DNA from: Monilinia fructicola
Lineage: Eukaryota > Ascomycota > Leotiomycetes > Helotiales > Sclerotiniaceae
DNA: 64,000 nucleotides
Assembly (NCBI GenBank): GCA_008692225.1
Contig: VICG01000006.1
Location: forward strand, 308,501 to 372,500
Direction: 5' to 3'
Below the pieces are notes generated by a model that did not search any database, was not told the DNA's origin, and worked only from the letters and a program-made list of their open reading frames with translations. Positions 49,370 through 60,166 of the stretch are shown piece by piece (position 1 is the stretch's first letter; each line of letters starts with the position of its first letter). The position numbers and the translations under genes are program-made.

Positions 49370-49699
49370 CTTTATAAAAAAATTAAAATAATTTAAGATT
49401 TTTAAGATCTATCGATAATTATATAAGGAAGCTTTAATTAAAATCTAAAAAATATATATCTATTTCTCGTAAAGTTATTAATACCTTAAAATATTTATTC
49501 TTAATATAAAATACTAGTTAAATAAAAGGGGTGGCGAAAAGAGGGGTAGGCGACTTATATATATATTAGCTCTATAGGTGCTTAAGGTTCTTATCTCGCT
49601 TTACGAGAGCATTTTTCCTATAGTATATAAGTTGAAAATTCTTTTTAATATTAAGAATTTCTATAGAACTAATAGGATACTCGAGGCAACTATTATTAT

Positions 49700-49740
49700 A
49701 ATAATATACTATTATTATATAGAATCCTTTTAAACTTCTA

Positions 49741-49776
<36 letters not shown>

Positions 49777-49990
49777 GTAATAAGATATACTTTTAAGCAT
49801 TTATATTAAAACGTCTTTAAAATGCTATTTTAATTATAAGATATAAAATAGGTTTAAAATATAAATATACTATTCTTTATTCTATATTCGTTTTATCTTA
49901 ATAGTATTTTATTTTATTTTATCGTTTCGTTCTATAACTTTTTTCTACTTCGCTTTTTATTTCTAGATTTTAAAATAATTATTAATTACT
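49700..49990. repeat. dispersed repeat R, degraded copy
   Basis: Shares the block around AAGCATTTATATTAAAACG with copies at 51420, 54080, 55490 and 56660. Boundaries are approximate. Confidence 0.5.
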
Positions 49991-51419
49991 TTAAAGTTAT
50001 TATTTTTAATAAATATTAATTAAATTACTTAAAGATATTTTAATATTAAAGAAAAAAATAAATAATAATAAAAAGATAATATTATTATAAACTACTTAAA
50101 ATAAAGAAAAAATAAAGAAAAAAGGAATTTTCTTTATAGTCTTTATTTAATATATAATATTATTATATTCTTTAATAAAGAACTTTTATTTAAAAAGAAA
50201 ATCCTTTATTAATTCTTTATTAAAAGCTATAATTTATTATTTTTAAAAATCTAAAGAAAGGCATAAAAGCTAGTCCTAATGCGGACTAGCTAATAGTATA
50301 ATAAAATTCTCTTTATTATAATTTTAATAAAGAAGCTAATTCTTTATTATTTAAATCTAATATATAATTAGATTTTTAAATATATAATCTAATTTTAAAT
50401 AAAGAAGCTAATTCTTTATTCTTTAAATCTAATGAATAATTAGATTTCTAAATGTATAATCTAATTATTAAATATATAATTTAGTAAAGAAGTTAATTCT
50501 TTAAAATATATAATCTAATTTATAATAATATAATTCGATTTTAAATTAAAGTAGTATAGAATATACGCATAGTAGTATGAAAAATACAGTGGCTAAGAAA
50601 GTCTATAAATAAATAGCTTAAATCCTTATAGAAAAAATTTAATTTAATACTTACTTTAATAAAATAAAAAGAGTCTTATATTATAATAATTATATTATTA
50701 GCTCATTATATAATAATATTAATAGTATTATAATAGTATTATATTATATTAATATTAAAGTAATTATATTTATATATATTAAATAAGCTTAAGCTTTCCT
50801 TATATATATACTATTTATAGTATTATATTTCGCTTAGTATATACTACCCCTAACTAGCGTGTAGCCTTATAAGAAAAGTCTTATTAGCGTTTATACTACT
50901 AATTATAAGATAATACTAAACAATACTAAGAAGCCTCGTAATATACTTAAATACGCTTAGATGAGTTAAACCAAGTAAGCTAGACTTAATGGACTTCATT
51001 TACGATTCTCGCTTATTAGATTGAAACTAACAAAATACGTTAATTCAAGAGAGAAAATAAAATTCTGATATCAACTTCGATCTATACAGAAAATACCATC
51101 AAAACCTTAATTTCTTATGGATTGCTGATATATCTATAGTATGATTCTATATATGCAAATGCCATGATGGTGGTATGGTGGTGCCTCTAGCAAAGTGGTT
51201 GTGAAATTTATCAATCATCAGTTTCAACGTCCAGAGCTATAGCTAGCTATCCATGAAAATTCTTCTACGCGATCCATCTCCCTGTGCGCAGATTGAGAAT
51301 GAAAAGGACATGTTGGCATGTATCTCCAGCATCTAATCATTAGCAAGGCTGTGGATGCGAAGTGTCAGATCGAGATCCTGGATCGATGGTGCGGGAATCC
51401 CAACCCTAGAGTACCACTT

Positions 51420-52000
51420 TTCTGGCAGTATGCCATATAATTGTAGAATCCTCCCTAACTCTTATTATAGCGTATATTTTTACGTATATAGTGGAAGCTT
51501 TGAAGCGTTCACATTGAAAGATTTTCGGAAGCCATACTATATTAGCTTCAAAATAGCTTCAAATACTAGTATACCATTCTCAATCCCATTTCAACTCTTT
51601 AACTTCACTTCAACATCAACTTTACTTCAATACCATCAATACCATCAATAGTAAGTTATTCCATTTGTTAAAGAATTACTTTTTCCACCTCATTTCCGTT
51701 CCCTTATTTCGAAAATGCCCCCCCTTCTATTCTCTAATAACGTATTAACCACTTTAGATTCTGAATAGCTTCAACATCACTACTAATAATGACAACAACA
51801 ACAACAACAATACTATAAACTACCTAAATAATAAGGCAATACGCTTAAATAAGCCAAAATCACATAATATGCTTGAAAAAGCCTAGCTTAATATACTAAG
51901 ATCAACAAACTAAGCTTAAAATAAAGATATGGACTATGAGTGTTAACTCCTATATCTATGCTATATGCCCTGAGATCCATGGATTTCCAGATGCCGTATA
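51420..52000. repeat. dispersed repeat R, copy
   Basis: Shares the order of blocks GGAAGCTTTGAAGCGTTCAC, TACTAGTATACCATTCTCAA, CACTTCAACATCAACTT and GGACTATGAGTGTTAACTCC with the 54080 copy. It is the least AT-shifted copy. Confidence 0.7.
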
Positions 52001-53389
52001 TCAAAAAGCCATTTCGAATATGGAATTATGCCATAAATCGGATATGGCATAGGGCAAGCATTATCTACGGAGAGACGGCGAGGGCAATTCTCGGCTGTTG
52101 TGAGCGCCCACGCATATCGATGCTTGATGCAGATGATGATGGAATTGATGCAAGAGTGTTTTGATGGCTAGTTTTCATTGTGCCGCGTATAATCAGAGTC
52201 TCGATCTCATCTGCAGGATTCAAAAGAGAGCCCTGTCCTGCGGGTAATGAATGCTTCTATGCCTGGGTACATATCGATGGCTTTGAATTCCGGGTATGTC
52301 TAGATCTTTGACCATCCACGAGATCAGGCCGAGGACTGCGAATCGTTGCAATTGATGGGTTTCATGCGTCGTGTGTCAGTTGTGTGAGTGATTTTACGTA
52401 TCGCTTGTTGGTTTTTTCCCGTGACTGATTCGGCTAAAGATTTCTTCACATAAAGATATTTCGTTGGGTATATAAGAGGGGCTTTTACTATCGTGTTATC
52501 TTTTTTTTGGTATATTGTTAATGTGATAGAGAAAAGGCTGTTTTCCTAAGGAAATCTAGCTATTAAGGAGCAATACGCAAGAATAGCTACGCGGCAAGAT
52601 GAGTCAAGAACTGATCGTCGATCCGCGCTAGTATTATGCTTAGTATTCGTTATATTTCGTATATTAGTCCGTATAGTAGTATATATGGATTGTTTTAAAT
52701 ATATATTCGTATATAGACTATTACCGAGTTATATATATCACCGAAAGCACTTTATATCATTATAATACTAAGTCCCACTAGAAATATATTAAAATACTAA
52801 AAATATAATTTAAAGTATATAATTTTACTTTATTAGGATCTAAAATAAATAATCTAATTAAGTCTAACGAGTATTTAAAATGCTTATTCTATATTAGATT
52901 CTAGTATTTTAATATATTTATAGTAATGTTAAATTTTATTATATTTATTAAAGGTTTAAGATTAGCTATTATCTTACTAGCGTATACTAACTACAATACT
53001 AATTAGCGTAGATCTAATGTATCTAGTAAGATAGAGTCTTCTTTATACATTTGATTTCTAGTGACTAAAATGATATTGATGTAAATATATACTAACCTTA
53101 AGAAGTAGCTCTTGGAAAAGAATTCAAGTAGACGGACGCTTATTCGTTTGAATTCGATGAGTGTAAGTAATTTTCCAATGGATAAGATCACTTAAAAGTA
53201 TTAGATGTAATAGATATGTTTTATTGTATTCTAATATATAGATTAATAATGAACTAATGTAGATATAGAGAGCGATAGTATGCAATAATATAAAGAGATG
53301 TTATTAGATAAGGTTTAATAATTAAGGAGGGTTATAGAGTTATAAATGCTAAGCGAGCCCTTGAAAATTCTAAGAACGATTAGACAATA

Positions 53390-53515
53390 TGTAACGGTCA
53401 TCACGGAAGGAGACGACGTGTCGGTAAGAGCGACATAGTTAGCATAGTCTATAAGTAGACAGATTAGGTAGACTTAATGAAGATTAGCTTTACTATGATT
53501 CATGTTTTCTATCGA
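53390..53515 (+). mobile_element. LTR family B, shortened copy
   Basis: Begins TGTAACGGTCATCACGGAAG and continues with family-B blocks (GACGACGTGTCGGTAAGA, AAGATTAGCTTTACTATGAT). It lacks a clear duplication and is about 60 bp short. Confidence 0.7.
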
Positions 53516-53692
53516 CACGGTATACGATAGCGTTAATAAATCGTTTTATTAGGCTTATTTTTATATATATACTATATACTATTTTATTACTCTTGTTATT
53601 TTCTTTTATTTATCTTTAATTATATCTTTATATAGTATTCTATTACTTTACTATTCTTTATCTATTTATAAGAAGGTACCTAGGGGGGTAGA

Positions 53693-53875
53693 TGATAGGA
53701 AACGTGTATCGTAGTAAAAGCTGATCTTCATTAAACTGTTTAATACTGTTTACTTATAGCTAATATTATTTCATCTACTTTTACCAACAACATTAGCAAC
53801 GCTAATAGCGTCGTTCTTACCGATACGCCAAAGGTGTCGGCTCCATCACCGACTCCTTCCATGTCGATCGTCACA
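53693..53875 (-). mobile_element. solo LTR, family B (183 bp), best preserved
   Basis: Reads TGATAGGAAACGTG to CGATCGTCACA on plus and is bordered by perfect GTAGA duplications (53688-53692, 53876-53880). It keeps TG..CA termini on both strands and higher GC than other copies, so it serves as reference for the family. Confidence 0.88.
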
Positions 53876-54079
53876 GTAGAGGTTTAATAGGTATATATAA
53901 TTTCTCTCTTATAACTAGCTCTTTCCTTTTCATAGTTTATAATATTAAGAAAGCTAAAATGCCTTATAGTTATTCGTTTGATTTCGTAATAGATTATACT
54001 AATAATTCGTATAGTCTATTAAATGGATTATAAGCTTTAATTTATATTAAAAGCATTTAGATTCTATTATTATCATAGA

Positions 54080-54720
54080 GTACTACTTTTAAAGTAATAT
54101 GTTATATAATTAAAGAATCTCTCTAACTCCTATTATAGTATATATTATATATATATATATAGTAGTAGAAGCTTTAAAGCGTCTATATTAAAAGATTTCT
54201 AGAATACTATATTAGCTTTAAAATATTAGTATACTATTCTCAATCCCACTTCAACTCTCCAATTTCACTTCACTTCAACGTTATCAACTCCACTTCAATA
54301 CCTTTAATACCATTAATACCATTATCATTTTATCAAAAATAATTATTCCTCGTTAAAAAGTTACTTTTTCTACCTCGCTTTCGCCCCTTTATTTCGATCG
54401 CGCGCCTCGCCTCATTCTCTAATAACGTATTAACCACTTTAGATTCTAAAATACTTCAATACTAATAATAACAACGACGAGGTCGACAATCCTATAAACT
54501 TATAATATACCCGAATATGCTTAATAGGGCAATACGCTTAAATAAGCCTAGGTTTCTTAATATGCTTAAATAATCCTAACTTATTATATTAACATTAATA
54601 GAACGAGCTCAAAATAAAATTGTAGACTATTAGTGCTAACTCCTATTTGTATAAATGCTTAGTACCATTTGTATAAAAATAATAAGACGCTATATTATGT
54701 ATGGCAATCTACCATCTTAT
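54080..54720. repeat. dispersed repeat R, copy
   Basis: Colinear with 51420-52000 and with the 56660 copy, including TTCTCAATCCCACTTCAAC and CAATACGCTTAAATAAGCC. Confidence 0.7.
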
Positions 54721-54789
54721 ATGTAGCAATACGCCATATTCAGCATATGGCATATTGTTATAAAAGTAGTACTCTAGGGTTGGTTTTAA

Positions 54790-54990
54790 ACGAGTATAGC
54801 GTTAAAAGCTATGGCTGTTAACGATCATATAGATTTTAATACTGTAAAATCGTACAGTTGATTCCGGCTTTTGATGAGTACCCCCCCAAACATAACGTTA
54901 AAGCATAGCTATATAGCTCCTAACGAGCATACGGACTCTAATGCTGTGTTATAATACACCTAACTTCGGCTCCTAATAAGCGCCTAAGAA
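54790..54990. repeat. diverged ~100-bp tandem duplication
   Basis: Two units share the order CGTTAAA, TAACGA(T/G)CATA, TAATGCTGT/TAATACTGTA and GGCT(C/T). They differ by many transitions and small gaps. Confidence 0.5.
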
Positions 54991-55489
54991 CATTGTGTTT
55001 ATAGTTTATTTTGATCTTTCATACAAGAACTATATTCACAGTTGATTCCGCTCCTTCCTGGCTCTGGTTCTTTGGTTCCAGCTCCTACTTGCTCCTTACT
55101 TCTAGCCCCTTCCCGCTACCGGCTCTTGAAAGTACCCCGGCTCTCAAGGAGCACTCTGTTCCCAAGAATGGTTTTAGTCAAAGGTGAAAAGTAAGAAAGG
55201 GAAGAATACAAAAGATTGCTCTCGTAAAAGGTAAAAATCTAAAAAACCTATCGAACGGGCATATATAGCTTCTACTCTTATATAGCTAGCTGTTTTCTCT
55301 TTATAGTTTATAATATTAATAGAGCTATTCGATGTCCGATATAGTTCTCTGCTCTCCTTCGCTTCGTAACGTTAATATATATCTTTATTAAACTAATAAA
55401 TATATATAAATCTAGATATTTAAATATATATTATAAAAATTCTTTCTAATATCAAAGAGAATTAATATTCTAATAATATATTAGTAATC

Positions 55490-55720
55490 TACTAGATTAC
55501 CTTTAACTTCTATTCTAACTTCTATTTATATAAGTTTAAGATATACTTTTAAGCGTTTATATTAAAATGTTTCTAAGATACTATACTAATATTAAAATAG
55601 CTTTAAAATACTAATATACTAGTTCTTAATTTTACTTTAGCTTTTTAACTCTACTTAATTTTAATATTATTAATTTAAAGTTTAATAATAGTAAATATTA
55701 TTTTATTTCGTTAGTTGATT
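55490..55720. repeat. dispersed repeat R, degraded copy
   Basis: Shares AAGCGTTTATATTAAAATG and TACTAATATACTAGTTC with other copies, heavily AT-shifted. Confidence 0.55.
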
Positions 55721-57068
55721 TTTCTCAGACCTTTTTCCTCTCTCTTATTTATAAATATTAGTATATTAACTATATAAACTCTAAATAGCTTTAAAAGTAA
55801 TAAACCTATAATATATCTAAAAACTCTTATATAAACAAAGCTTAAAAAATTAACTATTAATATTAGATTATATTTATATAAAATATACTATAAAATCTCT
55901 AAATTATAACAAATTCTCATTTATTCTCTAGTTATATACTAGAAAGATTTAGCTATATATTATAGATAATTATTAGAAAATGAATAATATAGAACTATAT
56001 GCCCGCGCACTTAAACAATTAACACAACTAACTACTACTTCATCTAATAATATATAAACTTAATACTTGATATGAAAATTACTATTTTCTATTTCCCTTT
56101 ACTCTACTCTACTCTACTTTATTCGTTTATACCTTTATATAAATTAGGAAACTTACATCCCAAATCACTATCTATCTTACTATTAACCTCTCTTCTCCCT
56201 TTTTCAAAACATACCATCTTTCTAACATCCACCAATCTCACAAATGCGGTATAAAAATCACTTAATCCATCGGGAAATGAATTATATAACGCTAAATCTT
56301 AAGGGAGCTCTACGAATCAGTCGTCCCAGCCGGATTCGTCGCACTAGTCAGCTCCTCGAGGACTATCATATAATTAAATAGATCTTAAAGGGATGATAGT
56401 AATGATTACTATAAATTTATAATGTAAATTCAAATAATAAGTGCGTATCTTATAACGTTGAGATATAATATTAATGCTTTTATAAAGTTAAGATAAATAG
56501 CATATTAATAATAATTCTTTCTATTCTCTCTTCTCTTTTTCTTTTCTTTTTTCATCTCTACTTATTTTTCGAGATTCTCCTCCTCCTTTCTCTATAATCT
56601 ATAAGTATATACTTACATTTATTTATTTGATTAATTATACATTCTAAAGTATTACTTTTATAATAATATACTATATAATTATAGAATCCCTTTATCTCCT
56701 ATTATAGTAAATATATACTTGAGTAATAGTAGAAGCTTTTAAACTTTTATATTAAAAGACTTTTAAAATACTATATTAGTTTAAAATAGCTTTAAATACT
56801 AGTATACTAATCTTAATCCCATTCTAACTTCTCTTTAATTTCATTTACTATAATATTATCAACTTCACTCTAATCCCATTAATATTATCATTTATATTAT
56901 TAAAGATGAATTATTTCAATCTGTTTTTCTTTATTAAAGTAAATAGATTATTCTATTTCGTTAAAAAGTTGCTTTTTCAACTTCGCTTCCCCCCCTATTT
57001 TATCGAAAGCGCGTTTTTATTCTATGAAAATATATCGTATCGTATTAACTACTCTAGATTATAAATAC

Positions 57069-58114
57069 TATGCCATGGTCAGCAACTCATATAACGTAGT
57101 AAAGCTAATCTTTATTAATGTCATCTAAACTATCTACTTATAAATTATACTGCTAAGTCGCCTACCCTACTTCTCGCCACCCCCCCCCATTTGGCCAACA
57201 TTTCACACCAAAAACGGCCATTTTAACGTATTTATAACTCTACGAAAAATAGATATATATTTTTTAAATTTTAACTTAGAGCTTCTATATATAATTATTA
57301 ATAAATTCTTGAAAATCTTAAATTTTTGCGATTTTTTTTATAAAGAGTAATAAAAGATTATAGAAAATTAGAATTTTCGGTTTTGGATTTGTATGGAAAT
57401 CACATACAAAAATTGAAAACTTTGAAACAAATATTTATAATTTCTAAACAAAAAATAATTAAAAATAATTTGTATAAATTTTTATAGAATCTATTAATAA
57501 ATATAATAATAAATAAGCTATTTAAAATATATATAATAATTTGGTATTATTGAGTAAATTGAAAATTAGAATTTTTTACCTAAAATTTTATCGTTAAAAT
57601 CTAAGAATCTATATTAAACATTTATTATAAATAATAGTATATTATTAAAATAATATATTCAATTTAAATTAGCTTTAAGATTCTTTAAATTTTTTTTAGA
57701 TTATTTTTAGCTATTTTTATTAAATAAATATATTTTTTTTTAAAGATTTTGATTTTGTATAGGATTTATATACAAATCGAAAATGAAAATTCTCATTTTC
57801 TATAATCTTTTATTACTCTTTATAAAAAAAATCGCAAAAATTTAAGATTTTCAGAATTTATTAATAATTATATATAGAAGCTTTAGTTAAAATTTAAAAA
57901 ATATATATCTATTTTTTCGTAGAGTTATAAATACATTAAAATGGCCGTTTTTGGTGTGAAATGTTGGCCAAATGGGGGGGGTGGCGAGAAGTAGGGTAGG
58001 CGACTTATGTTTTGTTTTTGCTAAAACGTTGACTACATCGGCCATATCGTCCCTATTGATACCTCAGCAACGACAACGCCGTCGACGTCATCTCTTTTCG
58101 TAACGACCGCTACA
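57069..58114 (-). mobile_element. solo LTR, family B, interrupted by a foldback element
   Basis: Perfect AATAC duplications flank it (57064-57068, 58115-58119). Without the 855-bp element at 57153-58007 it is 191 bp. Orientation equals that of 53693-53875. Confidence 0.85.
57153..58007. mobile_element. long-TIR foldback element, family A, copy 2 (855 bp)
   Basis: Both ends start TAAGTCGCCTACCCTACTT and stay inverted copies of each other for at least 265 bp, with only scattered changes and homopolymer length differences. TA may be the target. The remaining centre is AT-rich with no transposase, so it is non-autonomous. The long TIRs could fold into a hairpin when single-stranded. Confidence 0.92.
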
Positions 58115-58330
58115 AATACCTTTAATATTAGTAATAATAACAATATCGACGATATTATAAGTACTTATAGATCTATAATATTTCGAAGCTTAACTTTATA
58201 ATATTATACTAAAAGTAATAGGCGAAGCTTAGAATAAAAATATGGATTATTAATATTATACTAATACTAACTCCTTTTTGTACATTATATGAACAAACTA
58301 TAATAGCTTGCTGTATGATATATAGCATAT

Positions 58331-59227
58331 CACAAACCTACACCTCCCTCTCACCCCGAATCCACCCAACCCATCCAACAAAACGACACACATCACCGCA
58401 ACCTCGCCTACGCCCAATAAACTTCAAATATTAATCGACAGCCAAACAATAAATCAATCAATCAACACTATTTTGTATCTTCTGTATCTTCTATATCTTC
58501 GCTCACCAGCAAATTCATAATTAACTTAAATCATCGCAAGATTCGTTTATCCCCAAATATCACCTCCATCACACACCACACACCACACCACACCATAGAA
58601 AAGAAAAGAAAAGAAAAGAAAAGAAAAGAAAGAAAAAAAATCACTTCATCCATCTCCTCCCCCCTATGCGTCCCGTCGGTAAGCTCAAGATATCGCTATA
58701 GAGGACAAGCGAGCAAGCGAGCAAGCAAGCGAGGGAGCAAGTAACTCACCAACCAACTCACCAACCAACTAACCAACTAACCAACCAACCAACTACCTAG
58801 GTACATCTTCGTTCTCTTCTTAGGAAAAAGAATATCCTCACCTTTTAATTGTGATCGAGAAGGTAGGTAGGTAGGGAGGTGTGGTATGTGTTATCTTTTT
58901 CGTGATATATATTATATTATATTATATATATATAATATAATATAATATAATATAATATAATATAATATAATATAATATAATATAATATAATATAATAATA
59001 ATAATATAATATAATATATATAATATAATATAATATAATATAATATATAATATAATATAATATAATATAATATAATATAATAATATAAATATAATATAAT
59101 ATAATATAATAATATAATATAATATAATATAATATATATAATATAATATAATATATATAATATAATATAATAAAGTATAGAAGGGGTTCTCGTCCCCCTT
59201 CTCCCCCCCCCCCCCCAAAAAAGAGAT

Positions 59228-59266
<39 letters not shown>

Positions 59267-60166
59267 CGGGAAAAGGGGGAAAGAAGAGGGGGGGGGAAAA
59301 ATGCAATTGTATATCTGATTCCAAGCTACTATTTCTCAACCATGTGCATCCATCCATCCATCCATCCGTCCATCAACTCACTCACTCACTTATCCATATC
59401 CATACCCATTCTTATCCACTCTTATCCACATCCAATCATATCCATAGCCCTCCACAATCTACCATACCACATCTCATCACATCACATCACATCTCATCAC
59501 ATCACATCTCATCAGATCTCATCTCATCCCTAATATGCCTGCCACTCCCTCGCTTCAACTAACTACATATATAATAACCATCGATAGACTGACAAAAATC
59601 AACTTCACCTACAATCATCATCACCATGATAACTAATCCTCATCATAGATACCCACCTCTCATGACCTTTCTCATTCCTACTCTCCTCATTCTTATCCTT
59701 CTCTTCCCACCCCCTTCCCCTTCACCTTCCCCTTCACCTCCACTTCATCACCAAACATCCAAAATAGGAAGACAACAACTTCAACAAAAACCATCATTAT
59801 CATAGTCATAACAAACAAAAAAATTAAAATCAGATAAAAAAACCCCCAACAGCATCAATAAATGTGCAAAAAGTTATTTTTGTTATCGTATCGCTCAACA
59901 GAATCCTATCAAACCCACTTGATATCCCATCCGATCCATGAATGAAGGAAGAACGGCAAAAGTCAGATCATTCCAAGCAAAACTCCCATTCCTATTCCCA
60001 CTTCCACTCCCATTCCTTCCCCTTTTCCTTCCCTTTCCTATTCCCTTCCCCATTCCCTTCCCCTTTGCCTCCACCATCCCCTCCCCCATACCCATACCCA
60101 TCCCCATCCCACTCCCATTCCTATCTTCATTTCCACTTATCGATACAATCTCCATTATTTTCATCC
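58331..60166. other. intergenic, repeat-rich 3' flank of the Zn2Cys6 gene
   Basis: Contains AAAAG repeats (58600-58630), AACC/AACT repeats (58748-58790), a (TATAA)n array (58907-59175), C-, CA- and GA-runs (59198-59265) and CCAT repeats (59346-59372). CATCA repeats lie at 59470-59525 and CCCATTCC-type repeats at 59985-60115. No gene is supported. Confidence 0.7.
58907..59175. repeat. (TATAA)n pentanucleotide array
   Basis: About 50 units of ATAAT with occasional TATA or TAA interruptions. The Ile/Tyr-rich open frames across it are artefacts. Confidence 0.95.

Larger units (their letters stand above)
47897..49557. mobile_element. long-TIR foldback element, family A, copy 1 (interrupted)
   Basis: The left end (AGTCGCTTACCCTACTTCTC) and inverted right end (AAGTCGCCTACCCC) match the copy at 57153-58007. 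Removing two inserted LTRs (48202-48859 and 49184-49369) with one copy of each duplication leaves about 807 bp, near the 855 bp of the other copy. Confidence 0.85.
47897..58330. other. second AT-rich block of nested transposons
   Basis: Strongly AT-rich DNA with at least two foldback elements, five complete or interrupted solo LTRs and several copies of a ~600-bp repeat. No intact gene is seen. The less AT-rich part at 51060-52560 also lacks a recognisable gene. Confidence 0.85.
56660..58330. repeat. dispersed repeat R, copy split by nested insertions
   Basis: The left part (to 57068) ends TCTAGATTATAAATAC and the right part (from 58115) starts AATACCTTTAATATTAG. The uninterrupted copy at about 54440 has these joined. 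The gap is the family-B LTR at 57069-58114. Confidence 0.7.

Noticed and set aside
58912..59357. Ile/Tyr-rich minus frames that look like membrane proteins
   Set aside because: Repeat translation of (TATAA)n.
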